From Caedibacter sp052030685 (GTDB taxonomy: Bacteria > Pseudomonadota > Gammaproteobacteria > Francisellales > Francisellaceae), in contig NZ_JBQAJM010000004.1 of the NCBI RefSeq assembly GCF_052030685.1, positions 52,741-116,740 on the forward strand: a stretch of 64,000 bases of DNA, given 5' to 3'. Under the pieces are notes generated by a model, which saw only the letters and a program-made list of their open reading frames with translations, searched no databases and was not told the DNA's origin. A program made the position numbers and the translations under genes. This document shows, piece by piece, positions 25,859 through 35,642 of the stretch (position 1 is the stretch's first letter; the number at the start of each line of letters is the position of its first letter).

Positions 25859-26833
25859 TCAAATCCAACGTATTTTACGCATAATGGCAATATAACCCAC
25901 CATAATCAACGCAAGTATGGAGCAGACAATAATAAAGCCATAATGCGATTCAGCCCCTGGAATCCCGGCAACATTAATACCCAAAAGACCGGTGATAAAC
26001 CCTAATGGGATAAAAACCACACTAATCATCGATAAGATATACATACGCTGATTCATCTGTGTTTGCTCATAGGCATGAATTTCATTTTGGATAATTAAGC
26101 TTCTATCTTTCATCGCATCCAAATCTTCCAATAGACGCATATTCGCATCGAGTACTTGTCTTAATTCAAAGACGTCCTCATCACTTAGCCATGACAGTTT
26201 ATTCGCTGAAATGGCCAATATCGCTTCGCGCTGCGGCAAAATATAGCGTCTGATTTTAATGACCTTTTTACAAATCGCATTGACCTTATCGGATAACTCA
26301 ATCGATCGCTCCTTCTTAATCAGAAGCTCGATGTCATCGAGTTTACCATCATAGCTATCAACCAGCTGATCGGTATGCTCGGTAATATGCATCAATAAAA
26401 TATTCAAAAACTCGCTTGTCGCACAGGGTCCCGCATTTGAGCGTAGCATATTGTTAATCTCCGCAATCGAGTGTAGTTCTCGACGTTTGACGGTAATAAT
26501 TAAGTGCTCGCTTAACCACATGCGGATCGATGTCATATCTTCAGGCTTCTGCCCCTTATTAAGATTAATCGCGCGAAAAGTTGCCAACATGCCATTATCA
26601 AGCACCAAAATGCGTGGTCTGGTTTCTTTGGCACATAGCATATCGATGATTTTTTCAGGAATCACTTGATATTCATTTAAAAAATCAGCCGCTTGCGTTA
26701 AATCCAGATGCAGCCAGATAATGCCAGATGATGCCGCCATAACTGAGGGAATATCTTTTTCGGTGATTTCTTTAGCGCCACCGTCACCATCTAACAGTTT
26801 AATATTTACATGCTTTTTTTGTACTTCCATCAC
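25859..26833 (-). CDS. CorA-superfamily metal transporter, ZntB-like
   Basis: This 324-residue protein has a large cytoplasmic N-terminal domain and two C-terminal transmembrane helices, as in CorA/ZntB channels. The loop after the first helix reads GLLGINVAGIPG. This matches the ZntB-type GxN...GIPG signature rather than the YGMNF of typical CorA Mg2+ channels, so zinc transport is the better guess. Two Met codons open the frame; the second could also start. It is separated from fumarase by 79 bases on the same strand. Confidence 0.85.
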   Translation of the reverse strand: MMEVQKKHVNIKLLDGDGGAKEITEKDIPSVMAASSGIIWLHLDLTQAADFLNEYQVIPEKIIDMLCAKETRPRILVLDNGMLATFRAINLNKGQKPEDMTSIRMWLSEHLIITVKRRELHSIAEINNMLRSNAGPCATSEFLNILLMHITEHTDQLVDSYDGKLDDIELLIKKERSIELSDKVNAICKKVIKIRRYILPQREAILAISANKLSWLSDEDVFELRQVLDANMRLLEDLDAMKDRSLIIQNEIHAYEQTQMNQRMYILSMISVVFIPLGFITGLLGINVAGIPGAESHYGFIIVCSILALIMVGYIAIMRKIRWI

Positions 26834-27002
26834 TTGATATCATTAAATACCTTTTTGCATCACTCTAACGTAAAACGCTATAAACGCAATCAGTTAATCA
26901 GATAAAGTGCACAAACCTACTTTATACTTTGGCAAGTTCTTATTAAAATCTCTAGCATACCTTTAAAAAACAATCCATAAATAAAAGGCAAGCTTCTCTA
27001 CA

Positions 27003-27818
27003 ATGCGTGATTTTGCTAAAAACAACTCATCAACTACTGCTAAAAGCAATAAAAAAAGTAAAAAGAGTACCGCAGATAACAAGCCTCGTACGCAATCCTC
27101 ATTAGCCATCAGGAAAATCATTCTCGCACTTTTGTTACTCGTATTGATTATTGCTTTTATTGTTAGCTTTTATTGGGGTAATGAATCCAAAGATGCCACC
27201 GCAACAACGACTGCACAAACGGTAAATGTCTCACCCAAAACAGCTGTTAATGCCAGTGAGACTAAAGGGCAAAACAATCAAAAACAAGATAATGCCATAG
27301 CAGACAGTAAGTCAACTCAAGAAGCACATCAACCTGCCAACACCTCTGGCGTTAGCGTGCCTCCAGCGAATGAGAACAGTGTAAAAGAAGCAAAAGAAGC
27401 AAAAGAGACCGCTGCAACAAACAGCAAAAAAGTAAATGACAGCAAAACTGACAACAAAAAAGATGACGATCAGCCTTTAACGTTTACTTTTTATAACACA
27501 CTGACTAACAAGACCGTACAAGTCGATGCTAACCCTGACAAACTAAAGCAATATCGCTATACCTATATGCTGCAAGTTGGTTCATATCGCAATCAAAGTG
27601 ATGCCAATGCCACGCGTGCTAAGCTTATTTTGGCAGGTCTTAAGCCAACCATTAAAAAAGTAGGCGATTGGTATCGCTTGGATGTGGGACCTGTCTATAA
27701 TAAGCGTGATGGTGATGTCATCAAACACAAAGTTGAAGCAGCTGGTATTTCTGGCAGTATTTTGCGTCAAGTAGATAAACAGGAAATCACTCAACAAACA
27801 AGCGATAATAATCACTAG
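27003..27818 (+). CDS. SPOR-domain membrane protein, FtsN-like
   Basis: This 271-residue protein has a basic, Lys-rich cytoplasmic tail (1-37) and one transmembrane helix at about 38-58 (IILALLLLVLIIAFIVSFYW). A long Ala/Lys/Asn-rich periplasmic linker follows. The C-terminal SPOR domain from about 180 (YTYMLQVGSYRNQSDANATRAKL, ...WYRLDVGPVYNKRDGD) binds denuded peptidoglycan at the division septum. Layout and length match FtsN-type division proteins, although FtsN sequence is poorly conserved outside the SPOR domain. The thioesterase gene follows after 34 bases. Confidence 0.85.
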   Translation: MRDFAKNNSSTTAKSNKKSKKSTADNKPRTQSSLAIRKIILALLLLVLIIAFIVSFYWGNESKDATATTTAQTVNVSPKTAVNASETKGQNNQKQDNAIADSKSTQEAHQPANTSGVSVPPANENSVKEAKEAKETAATNSKKVNDSKTDNKKDDDQPLTFTFYNTLTNKTVQVDANPDKLKQYRYTYMLQVGSYRNQSDANATRAKLILAGLKPTIKKVGDWYRLDVGPVYNKRDGDVIKHKVEAAGISGSILRQVDKQEITQQTSDNNH

Positions 27819-27852
27819 ACTATATGGAGTTTTGCCTTTAAAGGAATAATTT

Positions 27853-28311
27853 ATGCGAATATTCAAAACATATTTTAACGTAATGGCGGAGCATATCGAT
27901 GCCAACCAACATGTCAGCAATATCGTCTATATCAAATGGATGCAGGATATTGCCGTGATGCATTCGGATGCCTGCGGTTGGGACACCAAGCGTTATCACC
28001 AAAACCATTGCACATGGGTTGCCAAAACCCATTTTATTGACTATATCAAACAGGTTTTCTTAGGTGAGGTCATTGAAGCTAGAACGTGGGTTGATGAGAT
28101 AAAGCGCTCAACGGCACTACGCAAATATGAGTTTATCAATCAGCGTGGTGAAATCGTTGCCAAAGCTGAAACCAATTGGGTGTTCATCAACACCGAAACC
28201 CAACGCATTCAACGTGTATTACCCGAAGTACGTGAAGACTTCGAGCGCTTTAGGTCATCTGAATATAATGAAGCAGCTGACTTGCTAAATAGCGATGCAC
28301 CATCGTTGTAG
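27853..28311 (+). CDS. Acyl-CoA thioesterase, 4HBT hotdog family
   Basis: This 152-residue single-hotdog protein contains VMAEHIDANQHVSNIVYIKWMQDIA, the usual 4-hydroxybenzoyl-CoA/YbgC-type segment with the catalytic Asp, and WVAKTHFIDYIKQVFLGEVIEARTW, both read in parts. It probably hydrolyses acyl-CoA thioesters in the cytosol; chain length is unknown. The start follows AAAGGAATAATTT. Its 3' end overlaps the 3' end of the SGNH hydrolase gene on the other strand by 62 bases. Confidence 0.85.
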   Translation: MRIFKTYFNVMAEHIDANQHVSNIVYIKWMQDIAVMHSDACGWDTKRYHQNHCTWVAKTHFIDYIKQVFLGEVIEARTWVDEIKRSTALRKYEFINQRGEIVAKAETNWVFINTETQRIQRVLPEVREDFERFRSSEYNEAADLLNSDAPSL

Positions 28312-29356
28312 GGTGCATACCGTTATAGAATAAATAGCCGTTACAATATGGCAAATCTTCCGCCTTAGCACAGGTTAAGTCAACAGGTTTTGTAATGCCA
28401 ATACTTGCCAAAACATTGGCTTTATTAAAATAAACATCTAAAAACAGTCGATCGATTGGAAAGACATGATTGGCTGGGAACTCACCTAAAGTCTGAAGCA
28501 CAAGATTAGTTTGCAAACTGAAGTTATACATTTGGGAAATGGATGAAATAATGGTTAGTATACTTTGACGCATAATATGACTATGAATATGTTCATCAAC
28601 TAAGTTTGTCAATGCCGGCACCATCGAGAAATTAGGCAGATTAAGCACGTAGATATTTGCTACAGGCACACCATGTTGCATCAATATTTTTACCGCTTTA
28701 ACGATATTATCAATCGGATGCGCAAGCGCTTGACCATTGTTTGACGCAATACGTACGATATTTTGATAAAAATCATTGCCTCCCGCCCATAAAATAAAAA
28801 GCGTTTTGGGGTTAGGCTTGTTATTGACATTGGCAAGATATAATTGTAGCTGCTTTAACACGCCAGGCACACAATTATAAGCGCCATAATCACCCACGCC
28901 ATGCAAGCACTGTTCACTCGTATCAGGTGCCCATGTTGTATCCGTTAGATAATAATCACCGGTCTCAGCCGAGGCGGTTGCAAAAGACGCATTATGATCA
29001 AAAGCCATATTAGGCTTTAATGCTTTAATATTGTAAAACTTATCTCCTGCACTCGTTGGCAGCTCAGCTAAGATATAATTAAGCCACGTCTTGCGACTTT
29101 TATCATTTGGACTCAACTCACTCGTAATTGGTGCACCCATTTTATCTGTAATACCACTGGGTTTAACCCAATAGTTATTGCCAACACCTTGTCCATGATA
29201 AACACTATCACTTAAGCTATCGCCAAAGACGACAACATTAGCAAAATCTTTCGCTTGAGGATCAACCCTCGCCTCAGCTTGGCGCTTAATTAAGGCAATA
29301 ACCACAATGACAATCACAAGTGCGGCACTCAAACTCCAAAAGATCTTCTTTAACAT
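28250..29356 (-). CDS. SGNH/GDSL lipase-esterase with N-terminal membrane anchor
   Basis: From the ATG at 29356 (MLKKIFWSLSAAL) this is 368 residues. An N-terminal hydrophobic segment at about 5-22 serves as signal or anchor. The GDSL domain has FGDSLSDS (nucleophile Ser), WAGGNDFYQN and a C-terminal NGMHPTTMVH (catalytic His), like the phospholipase/lecithinase/hemolysin group. It is probably active in the periplasm or outside. An upstream in-frame extension inside yggS is rejected because it lacks family similarity. It lies 10 bases after yggS and overlaps the thioesterase gene tail to tail by 62 bases. Confidence 0.87.
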   Translation of the reverse strand: MLKKIFWSLSAALVIVIVVIALIKRQAEARVDPQAKDFANVVVFGDSLSDSVYHGQGVGNNYWVKPSGITDKMGAPITSELSPNDKSRKTWLNYILAELPTSAGDKFYNIKALKPNMAFDHNASFATASAETGDYYLTDTTWAPDTSEQCLHGVGDYGAYNCVPGVLKQLQLYLANVNNKPNPKTLFILWAGGNDFYQNIVRIASNNGQALAHPIDNIVKAVKILMQHGVPVANIYVLNLPNFSMVPALTNLVDEHIHSHIMRQSILTIISSISQMYNFSLQTNLVLQTLGEFPANHVFPIDRLFLDVYFNKANVLASIGITKPVDLTCAKAEDLPYCNGYLFYNGMHPTTMVHRYLASQLLHYIQMT

Positions 29357-29366
29357 CCTAGTCTCG

Positions 29367-30068
29367 CTATTTACGCCCACCAAAAATAGTACTTCCAATA
29401 CGTAACATTGTGCTACCCGCGGCAATCGCTGCGGGCATATCACCACTCATACCCATGGATAACTCTTGCAGGTTAAGCTTAAACTTTTGGTTTATCTTAT
29501 CTTTACACTCAACCAGTTTATAAAAGCTCGCTAACTCTTTATCATACTCTCCAGTATATTCAAGCATACACATCAAACCGCGAAGCTTGAGATTAGGACA
29601 ATATTTAACGATATAGTCAACTAAACCCTCTATTGCATCGCAATCATTGAGCATAATGCCTGATTTTTGTGGTTCAAGATCAACATTAACCTGAATTAGC
29701 ACCTGTATTGTTTTATCAATTTCCGCACAGTGGCGCTGTAATTTTTGAGCGTATTCAATGCTGCTTAGCGTATGCAGCCAATCAAAATGTTGCGCGATTT
29801 TTTTGAGTTTATTGGACTGCAGGCGTCCAATATAGTGCCATGTAATGTCCTCTGGCAATCCGGAGATCTTATCAATTGCTTCCTGCACAAAGCTCTCAGC
29901 AAATGTGCGCATACCCGCATCATAAATCACACGCATTGCCTCAATAGACTGTTTTTTTGATACGGCTAACAATTTTGGTTTAGTTGTCCTTTGTACCACT
30001 AATGATTCAATCCGTTGTTGTAGCTTAGATAAATTTTGTCGCAATTGCGCTTCTTGATCATAATTCAT
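29367..30068 (-). CDS. yggS: PLP homeostasis protein, YggS/PROSC family
   Basis: This 233-residue alanine-racemase-like fold protein carries PLP and helps keep vitamin B6 and amino-acid pools balanced; it has no clear enzymatic reaction. The PLP lysine is in KLLAVSKKQ (Lys38). WHYIGRLQSNK, LRGLMCMLEYTGEYDKE and the closing LSMGMSGDMPAAIAAGSTMLRIGSTIFGGR (read in parts) are family signatures. It is divergent from pilT with 46 bases between, a neighbourhood seen in many gammaproteobacteria. Confidence 0.95.
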   Translation of the reverse strand: MNYDQEAQLRQNLSKLQQRIESLVVQRTTKPKLLAVSKKQSIEAMRVIYDAGMRTFAESFVQEAIDKISGLPEDITWHYIGRLQSNKLKKIAQHFDWLHTLSSIEYAQKLQRHCAEIDKTIQVLIQVNVDLEPQKSGIMLNDCDAIEGLVDYIVKYCPNLKLRGLMCMLEYTGEYDKELASFYKLVECKDKINQKFKLNLQELSMGMSGDMPAAIAAGSTMLRIGSTIFGGRK

Positions 30069-30114
30069 CTGCTATAGTCTTAGAGTGTATAGTTAGTAAG
30101 AAGGATATCTTAAC

Positions 30115-31155
30115 ATGAACCTCACGGAATTATTATCGCTTTGTATTAGCAAAAAGGCATCGGATTTACACCTCTCTAGTGGCGCTAAAGTTAAACTGCG
30201 TGTTGATGGACATATTGAGTCTGCCAGTGCTGAGCTATTAACTGAAGAAAACCTTGAGAGCTACTTGCATGAAGTCATGACCTTGGAGCAATATCAACAT
30301 TTTCAAGAAACGCTAGAATATGATTTTTCTGTCCATTTGCCAGAGCTTCATTCGCGCTTTAGGGTGAATGCGTTTAAACAAGATCGTGGCAGTGCCCTTG
30401 TTTTTCGCGTGATCCCTGAGAATGTTTACACATTGGATGAGCTTGAAACCCCTGAGATTTTCAAAGAGCTCATGCATAAGCCGCATGGACTGATTGTCGT
30501 TACCGGGCCCACCGGTAGTGGTAAGAGTACGACACTTGCAGCAATGATTGATCATATTAACAAAACCGAAAAAGGGCATATTATCTCGATTGAAGATCCG
30601 ATTGAGTTCACTCATAAATCACAGCAGTGCCTCATCAATCAACGTGAGGTAAAGCGTGATACTTTAAGTTTTAATGCAGCCCTTCGTGCAGCACTACGAG
30701 AGGACCCTGATTATATTTTGGTCGGTGAAATGCGTGATGTTGAGACCATTCGTCTGGCGTTAACCGCCGCTGAAACTGGGCATTTGGTATTTGCCACTTT
30801 GCATACTTCATCTGCACCCAAAACCATTGATCGGATTATTAATGTCTTTCCAGGAGATGAACAACCAATGATTCGCTCGATGCTCTCAGAGTCTTTACAA
30901 GCTGTTATTGCTCAGCGGCTTATTCGTAAAAAAGAAGGCGGACGTGTCGCAGCTCATGAAGTGCTCATTGCTAATACGGCAGTGCGTAACCTTATTCGTG
31001 AGAATAAAATCCCTCAGCTTTATAATGTATTGCAAACCAGTCAAAACAAAGGCATGCAAACCCTAGAACAAGCATTAACCAAACTCTTTAATTGTGGAAT
31101 AATTGATGCGGAGGAACTTAAGAAATACAACACCATACAACAACCGATGTCCTAG
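30115..31155 (+). CDS. pilT: Type IV pilus retraction ATPase PilT
   Basis: This 346-residue hexameric secretion-type ATPase powers pilus retraction. Walker A is GPTGSGKST (131-139). The Asp box, the Walker B region EDPDYILVGEMRD and the His box ETGHLVFATLHTSSAPKTIDR are intact. The C-terminal AIRNLIRE-like segment appears as AVRNLIRENKIPQ, a PilT hallmark needed for retraction. No other pilus gene lies in the window. It starts 46 bases from yggS, and its stop is immediately followed by the trkH stop on the other strand. Confidence 0.95.
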   Translation: MNLTELLSLCISKKASDLHLSSGAKVKLRVDGHIESASAELLTEENLESYLHEVMTLEQYQHFQETLEYDFSVHLPELHSRFRVNAFKQDRGSALVFRVIPENVYTLDELETPEIFKELMHKPHGLIVVTGPTGSGKSTTLAAMIDHINKTEKGHIISIEDPIEFTHKSQQCLINQREVKRDTLSFNAALRAALREDPDYILVGEMRDVETIRLALTAAETGHLVFATLHTSSAPKTIDRIINVFPGDEQPMIRSMLSESLQAVIAQRLIRKKEGGRVAAHEVLIANTAVRNLIRENKIPQLYNVLQTSQNKGMQTLEQALTKLFNCGIIDAEELKKYNTIQQPMS

Positions 31156-32607
31156 CTATCGACGCCAAAAATCTGGGGTGAATAATACTAAAATGGTAAA
31201 TACTTCTAAACGCCCTAAGAGCATCGCGAAGTTCAAGATCCAATGCGCCTCGGTCGGTAAGGTGGCATAATTCACCCCAACTTGACCAAGACCAGGCCCT
31301 AGGTTCGAGATACTTGCTGCCACAGCCGAGAATGCCGTTACTGAATCAATCCCAACCCCCATCATGCATAACCACAAGATAACGAATAAAATAAAATAAG
31401 CAGCAACAAATCCCCAAACACTGCTCATCACACTTTCAGACATCACTTTATTGCCAAACTTCACCGGAAAAACACCCGCTGGATGCACTAAGCGCCGTGC
31501 TTCGCGAAAAGCTTGCTTTCTTAAAAGTACTGCGCGCACGATCTTAAGTCCGCCCGAGCTTGAACCTGCACATCCGCCAATAAGACCTATGACCATTAAC
31601 AAAATCGGCAAGAACAATGGCCATAAATGGTAATTTGCATCGGCTGTAAATCCTGTATTTGAGACAAATGATGCGACTTGAAACAATCCATCCCAAAACG
31701 CGCGATCATTACTCTTGGTCACATCCTGCGAAATCAAGGTTAATACAACAATCACAATCATCGAAAAAGCAAAAAAGATATAGGCGCGAAACTCAGGATC
31801 ACGCCAATAGACTTTAAGTGATATGCGTTTAAATGCAGTAAAGTGCAGTGCAAAGCTTGTCGCACTAATCATCATATAAAAGATACAGATTGAATAAATC
31901 AACGGCGTTTGACCACTCATTGATGCATCACTGGGTGCAAAGCCACCCGTACCAATCGTTGAATAGGCATAACAAATTGCATTAAACCAATTCATACCAC
32001 CAAATTTATAACTAATAATACATAGCACGACTAATAAGAGATAAATCCCCCACAACACTTTGGCAGTATCCGCAATTCTTGGCGTTAACTTATTCTCTTT
32101 CCATGGTCCATTGGCCTCAGCTCGATATAGCTGCATACCACCAACGCCAAGCATTGGTAAAATTGCCACAGATAAAATGATAATCCCCATACCACCCAAA
32201 AGTTGGGTTTGCTGGCGATAATACAAGATACTCTTGGGTAGCGAATCAAGACCATGAATGACGGTTGCACCCGTGGTGGTAAATCCAGAAATCGATTCAA
32301 ATACCGCATCGGAAAAGCTCAAATGCAAACCATTTGACAGCATATAAGGAATCGCACCATAAAACCCAAGCACCGACCAAATAGCAATCACGACGATAAA
32401 GCCATCTTTAACCGTCAGCTGCTTTTTTGACTTGGAGCTAAGTGCCCAAAAGACAAGTCCTGAGATCAATGTAATTAAAAAACTCGATAAAAAAGGCTCG
32501 CTATTATGTTCATGATAAACCCAGCTGACGATGATGGGAGTTAACATCGTCAAACTAAAGAACATCAGCAACATGCCTAATACTTTAAAAATAGGGCCTG
32601 GGCGCAT
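31156..32607 (-). CDS. trkH: Trk potassium uptake membrane subunit TrkH/TrkG
   Basis: This 483-residue K+ channel-like protein has four pore repeats. Filter-like loops are visible: TTTGATVIHGLD, STIGTGGFAPSD, SNTGFTADANYHLWP and SNLGPGLGQVG. It would work with cytoplasmic TrkA, which is not in the window. The gene ends exactly where pilT ends (stops abut, no spacer), so termination signals must lie within coding sequence. Confidence 0.93.
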   Translation of the reverse strand: MRPGPIFKVLGMLLMFFSLTMLTPIIVSWVYHEHNSEPFLSSFLITLISGLVFWALSSKSKKQLTVKDGFIVVIAIWSVLGFYGAIPYMLSNGLHLSFSDAVFESISGFTTTGATVIHGLDSLPKSILYYRQQTQLLGGMGIIILSVAILPMLGVGGMQLYRAEANGPWKENKLTPRIADTAKVLWGIYLLLVVLCIISYKFGGMNWFNAICYAYSTIGTGGFAPSDASMSGQTPLIYSICIFYMMISATSFALHFTAFKRISLKVYWRDPEFRAYIFFAFSMIVIVVLTLISQDVTKSNDRAFWDGLFQVASFVSNTGFTADANYHLWPLFLPILLMVIGLIGGCAGSSSGGLKIVRAVLLRKQAFREARRLVHPAGVFPVKFGNKVMSESVMSSVWGFVAAYFILFVILWLCMMGVGIDSVTAFSAVAASISNLGPGLGQVGVNYATLPTEAHWILNFAMLLGRLEVFTILVLFTPDFWRR

Positions 32608-32739
32608 AAATCGTTTTTCCTAAATGCTTATACTCATTACAACGGCGTTTTATCGTATTACGGTTGTATGTGCTATAGGTTTTTGTTAGGCATTCTAGTA
32701 TAATCGCCAACAAAATAGAAACAACAACTTAGATGAGTT

Positions 32740-32922
32740 ATGTCCATTATTCTTAAAATGCTGCACCTTTTTGACAATAAAAAGCAACGCGAATACGTCA
32801 GTAACGCCGGTGATTTTCTCGCCAATTACGATCGTGATTTCCCAACGCGCTCACAATCACAAAAAAAAGAAGCGCAAAAGCATCGTAATATTTTTAGTCG
32901 CAAAACAGATGAACTATTTTAA
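32740..32922 (+). CDS. Small hydrophilic protein of unknown function
   Basis: This 60-residue open frame begins MSIILKMLHLFDNKKQREYV and has a charged, Gln/Lys/Arg-rich C-terminal half (SQSQKKEAQKHRNIFSRK). There is no signal peptide or membrane segment; it may be mostly helical. It lies alone in the gap between trkH and argH, with GATGAGTT shortly before the ATG. Codon use and the amphipathic pattern look like a real gene, but I cannot name a family with confidence. After it, 32923-33111 shows no gene. Confidence 0.6.
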   Translation: MSIILKMLHLFDNKKQREYVSNAGDFLANYDRDFPTRSQSQKKEAQKHRNIFSRKTDELF

Positions 32923-33111
32923 GTCTTAATAGAGTACTGCAGGAAATATGACGTCCTATCTATGCTTATTTTGACTGGTAGTATAACAAATAAAGCCAAA
33001 ACTCCCAGTGTGTATAGTTATTCCATTTATGCTTTATGTGTTTAGTGTCTGTCTACATTATAAACTTCAGTGATTTTGCATGATGGTATTGCAGCTTGTC
33101 ACCTAGCACCT

Positions 33112-34536
33112 TTACATAATTTTCTCAATCGCAGAAATTGCATTTACAACATTGGTAACTGCCGTACCTCCTATTGCCTTTTTGCTATTCACCGCTGATT
33201 CAATGCTTAATATTTGGTAGACATCATCATCAATCATCACGGAAAAACGCTGAAACTCGGATAGGGTTAAATCATCCAATGATTTATTTTGACCTAAGGC
33301 AAAGGCGGTAATTTCTCCGACGATATGATGTGCCTTTCTAAAGGCAATCCCCTTTTTAGAGAGATAATCAGCCAACTCCGTTGCCACACAAAAACTGCCA
33401 TCATAGTTTTTATCTTTATTCACCACTAAGCTTTCAACGGTTATCGTTGTGACTTTCAATAAGTCACTCACAGTATCAACAGCCGCAAAGAGTGCTTCTT
33501 TATCTTCTTGCAGATCTTTGTTATATCCCGATGGCAAGGCTTTAACGGTTGTTAATAATGCCACCAAATAGCCATTTAAACGTCCTGCTTTACCACGAAC
33601 CAACTCCATTGCATCAGGGTTTTTCTTCTGCGGCATAAGTGATGAACCCGTTGTCACTAAATCACTCATTTCAATCAAGCTAAACTCGGTCGTTGAATAG
33701 ATAATCATATCCTCGGCAAAACGACTTAGATGTGTACCAATAAGACTAATCGCGGCTAGCAGTTCAATAATGTAATCGCGATCACTTACCGCATCTAGGC
33801 TGTTTTGAGCAATCTTTTCAAAACCTAGCGTATCTGCCATTTTCTGGCGATCCAATGCCCAGGCATTGCCAGCAATTGCACCCATTCCTAAAGGTGAGAT
33901 ATTAACGCGTTTTTTAATATCTAACAGTCTCGCATAATCGCGTTTCAACATCTCATAAAAGGATAAGAAATAATGCCCCCACGTGATTGGTTGCGCCTGT
34001 TGTAAATGCGTATAACCCATAACAAATACATCAAAATTTGCTTTGGCTTGTGCGACAAAAGCCGCTTGTAAGCCTTTAATGAGATCACATAAATGCTCAA
34101 TATGATCAAGCACCCATAACCTTGTCGCACAAGATACCTGTTCATTGCGCGATCTTCCGGTATTGGCTTTATAAGCAAGATCACCTACCTTATCAACCAG
34201 TGCCTGCTCAACAAAGGTATGAATATCCTCGACACCAGAATTGATAGCTTGTTGAATAAGCTGCGGATTGTTATTAACCTCATGCTCGATCTCTGCTAAG
34301 GCTTGATGCAATGCCTGTAATTCGTTATCAGATAAAACATCGATATCACAAAGCGCTTCAGTAAATGCTTTTGTCGCTTTGATATCATAAGGCAACAGTC
34401 GATAATCAAAACTCAATGATTCATTAAAGCGCACAAATAAAGGATTATTATCCTCACTAAAACGCCCACCCCAGAGTTTTTGTTTTTGTTGTTTTTCTTG
34501 TTTTTGTTGCGTTTTTTTATTAACTACTTCTGCCAT
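33112..34536 (-). CDS. argH: Argininosuccinate lyase with Lys/Gln-rich N-terminal extension
   Basis: This 474-residue enzyme cleaves argininosuccinate to arginine and fumarate, the last step of arginine synthesis. The LWGGRFSEDNNPLFVRFN start motif, GYTHLQQAQPITWGHY and the superfamily signature GSSLMPQKKNPD are intact. Residues 1-20 (MAEVVNKKTQQKQEKQQKQK) are an unusual Lys/Gln-rich extension before the usual start. The ATG overlaps the end of argE by 13 bases, so coupling is likely. It is the last gene of the arginine operon; no clear intrinsic terminator is seen after it. Confidence 0.96.
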   Translation of the reverse strand: MAEVVNKKTQQKQEKQQKQKLWGGRFSEDNNPLFVRFNESLSFDYRLLPYDIKATKAFTEALCDIDVLSDNELQALHQALAEIEHEVNNNPQLIQQAINSGVEDIHTFVEQALVDKVGDLAYKANTGRSRNEQVSCATRLWVLDHIEHLCDLIKGLQAAFVAQAKANFDVFVMGYTHLQQAQPITWGHYFLSFYEMLKRDYARLLDIKKRVNISPLGMGAIAGNAWALDRQKMADTLGFEKIAQNSLDAVSDRDYIIELLAAISLIGTHLSRFAEDMIIYSTTEFSLIEMSDLVTTGSSLMPQKKNPDAMELVRGKAGRLNGYLVALLTTVKALPSGYNKDLQEDKEALFAAVDTVSDLLKVTTITVESLVVNKDKNYDGSFCVATELADYLSKKGIAFRKAHHIVGEITAFALGQNKSLDDLTLSEFQRFSVMIDDDVYQILSIESAVNSKKAIGGTAVTNVVNAISAIEKIM

Positions 34537-35642
34537 GACTTATCCCTTAATTCATTAAAAAACGTGATAAAAAATTCAACGCCTTCGTTGATTTGCTCAA
34601 GATAAATAAATTCATCCGCACTATGTGAGCGCTTTGAATCGCCCGGTGAAAACTTAACACTTGGGCAATTCACAATCGCCTGATCTGAAGTCGTTGGCGA
34701 ACCATAACTGTTGATGCCTTTTGCTAATAATGCCTGCATTAATGGATGCTCAAGTGGTGTTTTACTGGCTTTAATGCGTAGTGATCTGGGTGTAATTTCT
34801 GATGCCATATACTGACGCATAATGTGCAATACATCCTCATTACCATAGGCATCCGTCGATCTGACATCAACGACAAAATGACATTTTTCAGGGACAACAT
34901 TGTGCTTCACACCAGCGTTGATCATCGTCACACTCATTTTCACATCACCCAATGTCTCTGAAGTTTGTGCAAATTGATAATTATTAATCCAATTAATATC
35001 ATCAACAGCTTTTAATATTGCATTATCCCCTTCATTGCGTGCCGCATGCCCTGTCTTGCCATGGGCAATACAATCACAAACCATCAACCCCTTTTCACTA
35101 ATGGCAAGCTCCATACTGGTTGGCTCACCAACGATCGCAAAATCAATAGCATCAAAAAATGTCAACGCCAACTCGGCACCATTTCTACCTGAGATCTCTT
35201 CTTCGGCAGCCGCGCATAATAATAAATTAAAAGGTAAATCTTCCCTTTGATAAAAATAACTAAACGTAGCTATCATGCTCACTAATGCACCACCGGCATC
35301 ATTCGATCCCAAACCATATAACTTGCCATCAATTATCTCTGCACAATATGGATCACGAGTATAGCTCTTACTCGGTGGCACCGTGTCATGATGCGAAATC
35401 AGTAAAACGGATGGTTTCTTATCATCAAAATATTTATTTTTAGCACACACATTATTACCAACTAAGGTACTAGGGATACCGCGTTCAAATAGCCATTGTT
35501 GAATAAACGCCGCACTTTGTGCTTCGTCCTTTGAAACCGATGGGATTTCAATTAAACACTTGAGTAATGCCAAGGCTTCCGCTTGTTTATGTGTTATATC
35601 TTCTGATAATACATCTGAACATGGACTCATATCGTTTATCAT
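34524..35642 (-). CDS. argE: M20-family N-acyl-citrulline/ornithine deacylase (ArgE type)
   Basis: This 372-residue zinc amidohydrolase of the ArgE/DapE/CPG2 family has the metal ligands SHHDTVPP, the bridging Asp in GSNDAGGALVSM, the catalytic Glu pair in AAAEEEISG and IVGEPT. In this operon the partner transcarbamylase acts on an N-acylated ornithine, so the expected substrate is N-succinyl- or N-acetyl-L-citrulline rather than N-acetylornithine (inference from Bacteroidota and Xanthomonas pathways). It starts directly after the argB stop, with AGGAGG nine bases before the ATG. Confidence 0.88.
   Translation of the reverse strand: MINDMSPCSDVLSEDITHKQAEALALLKCLIEIPSVSKDEAQSAAFIQQWLFERGIPSTLVGNNVCAKNKYFDDKKPSVLLISHHDTVPPSKSYTRDPYCAEIIDGKLYGLGSNDAGGALVSMIATFSYFYQREDLPFNLLLCAAAEEEISGRNGAELALTFFDAIDFAIVGEPTSMELAISEKGLMVCDCIAHGKTGHAARNEGDNAILKAVDDINWINNYQFAQTSETLGDVKMSVTMINAGVKHNVVPEKCHFVVDVRSTDAYGNEDVLHIMRQYMASEITPRSLRIKASKTPLEHPLMQALLAKGINSYGSPTTSDQAIVNCPSVKFSPGDSKRSHSADEFIYLEQINEGVEFFITFFNELRDKSWQK

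Noticed and set aside
29357..29446. Thirty-codon in-frame upstream extension of the SGNH hydrolase inside yggS.
   Set aside because: It lies within the yggS coding sequence, has no family similarity, and the signal-anchor sequence begins naturally at 29356.
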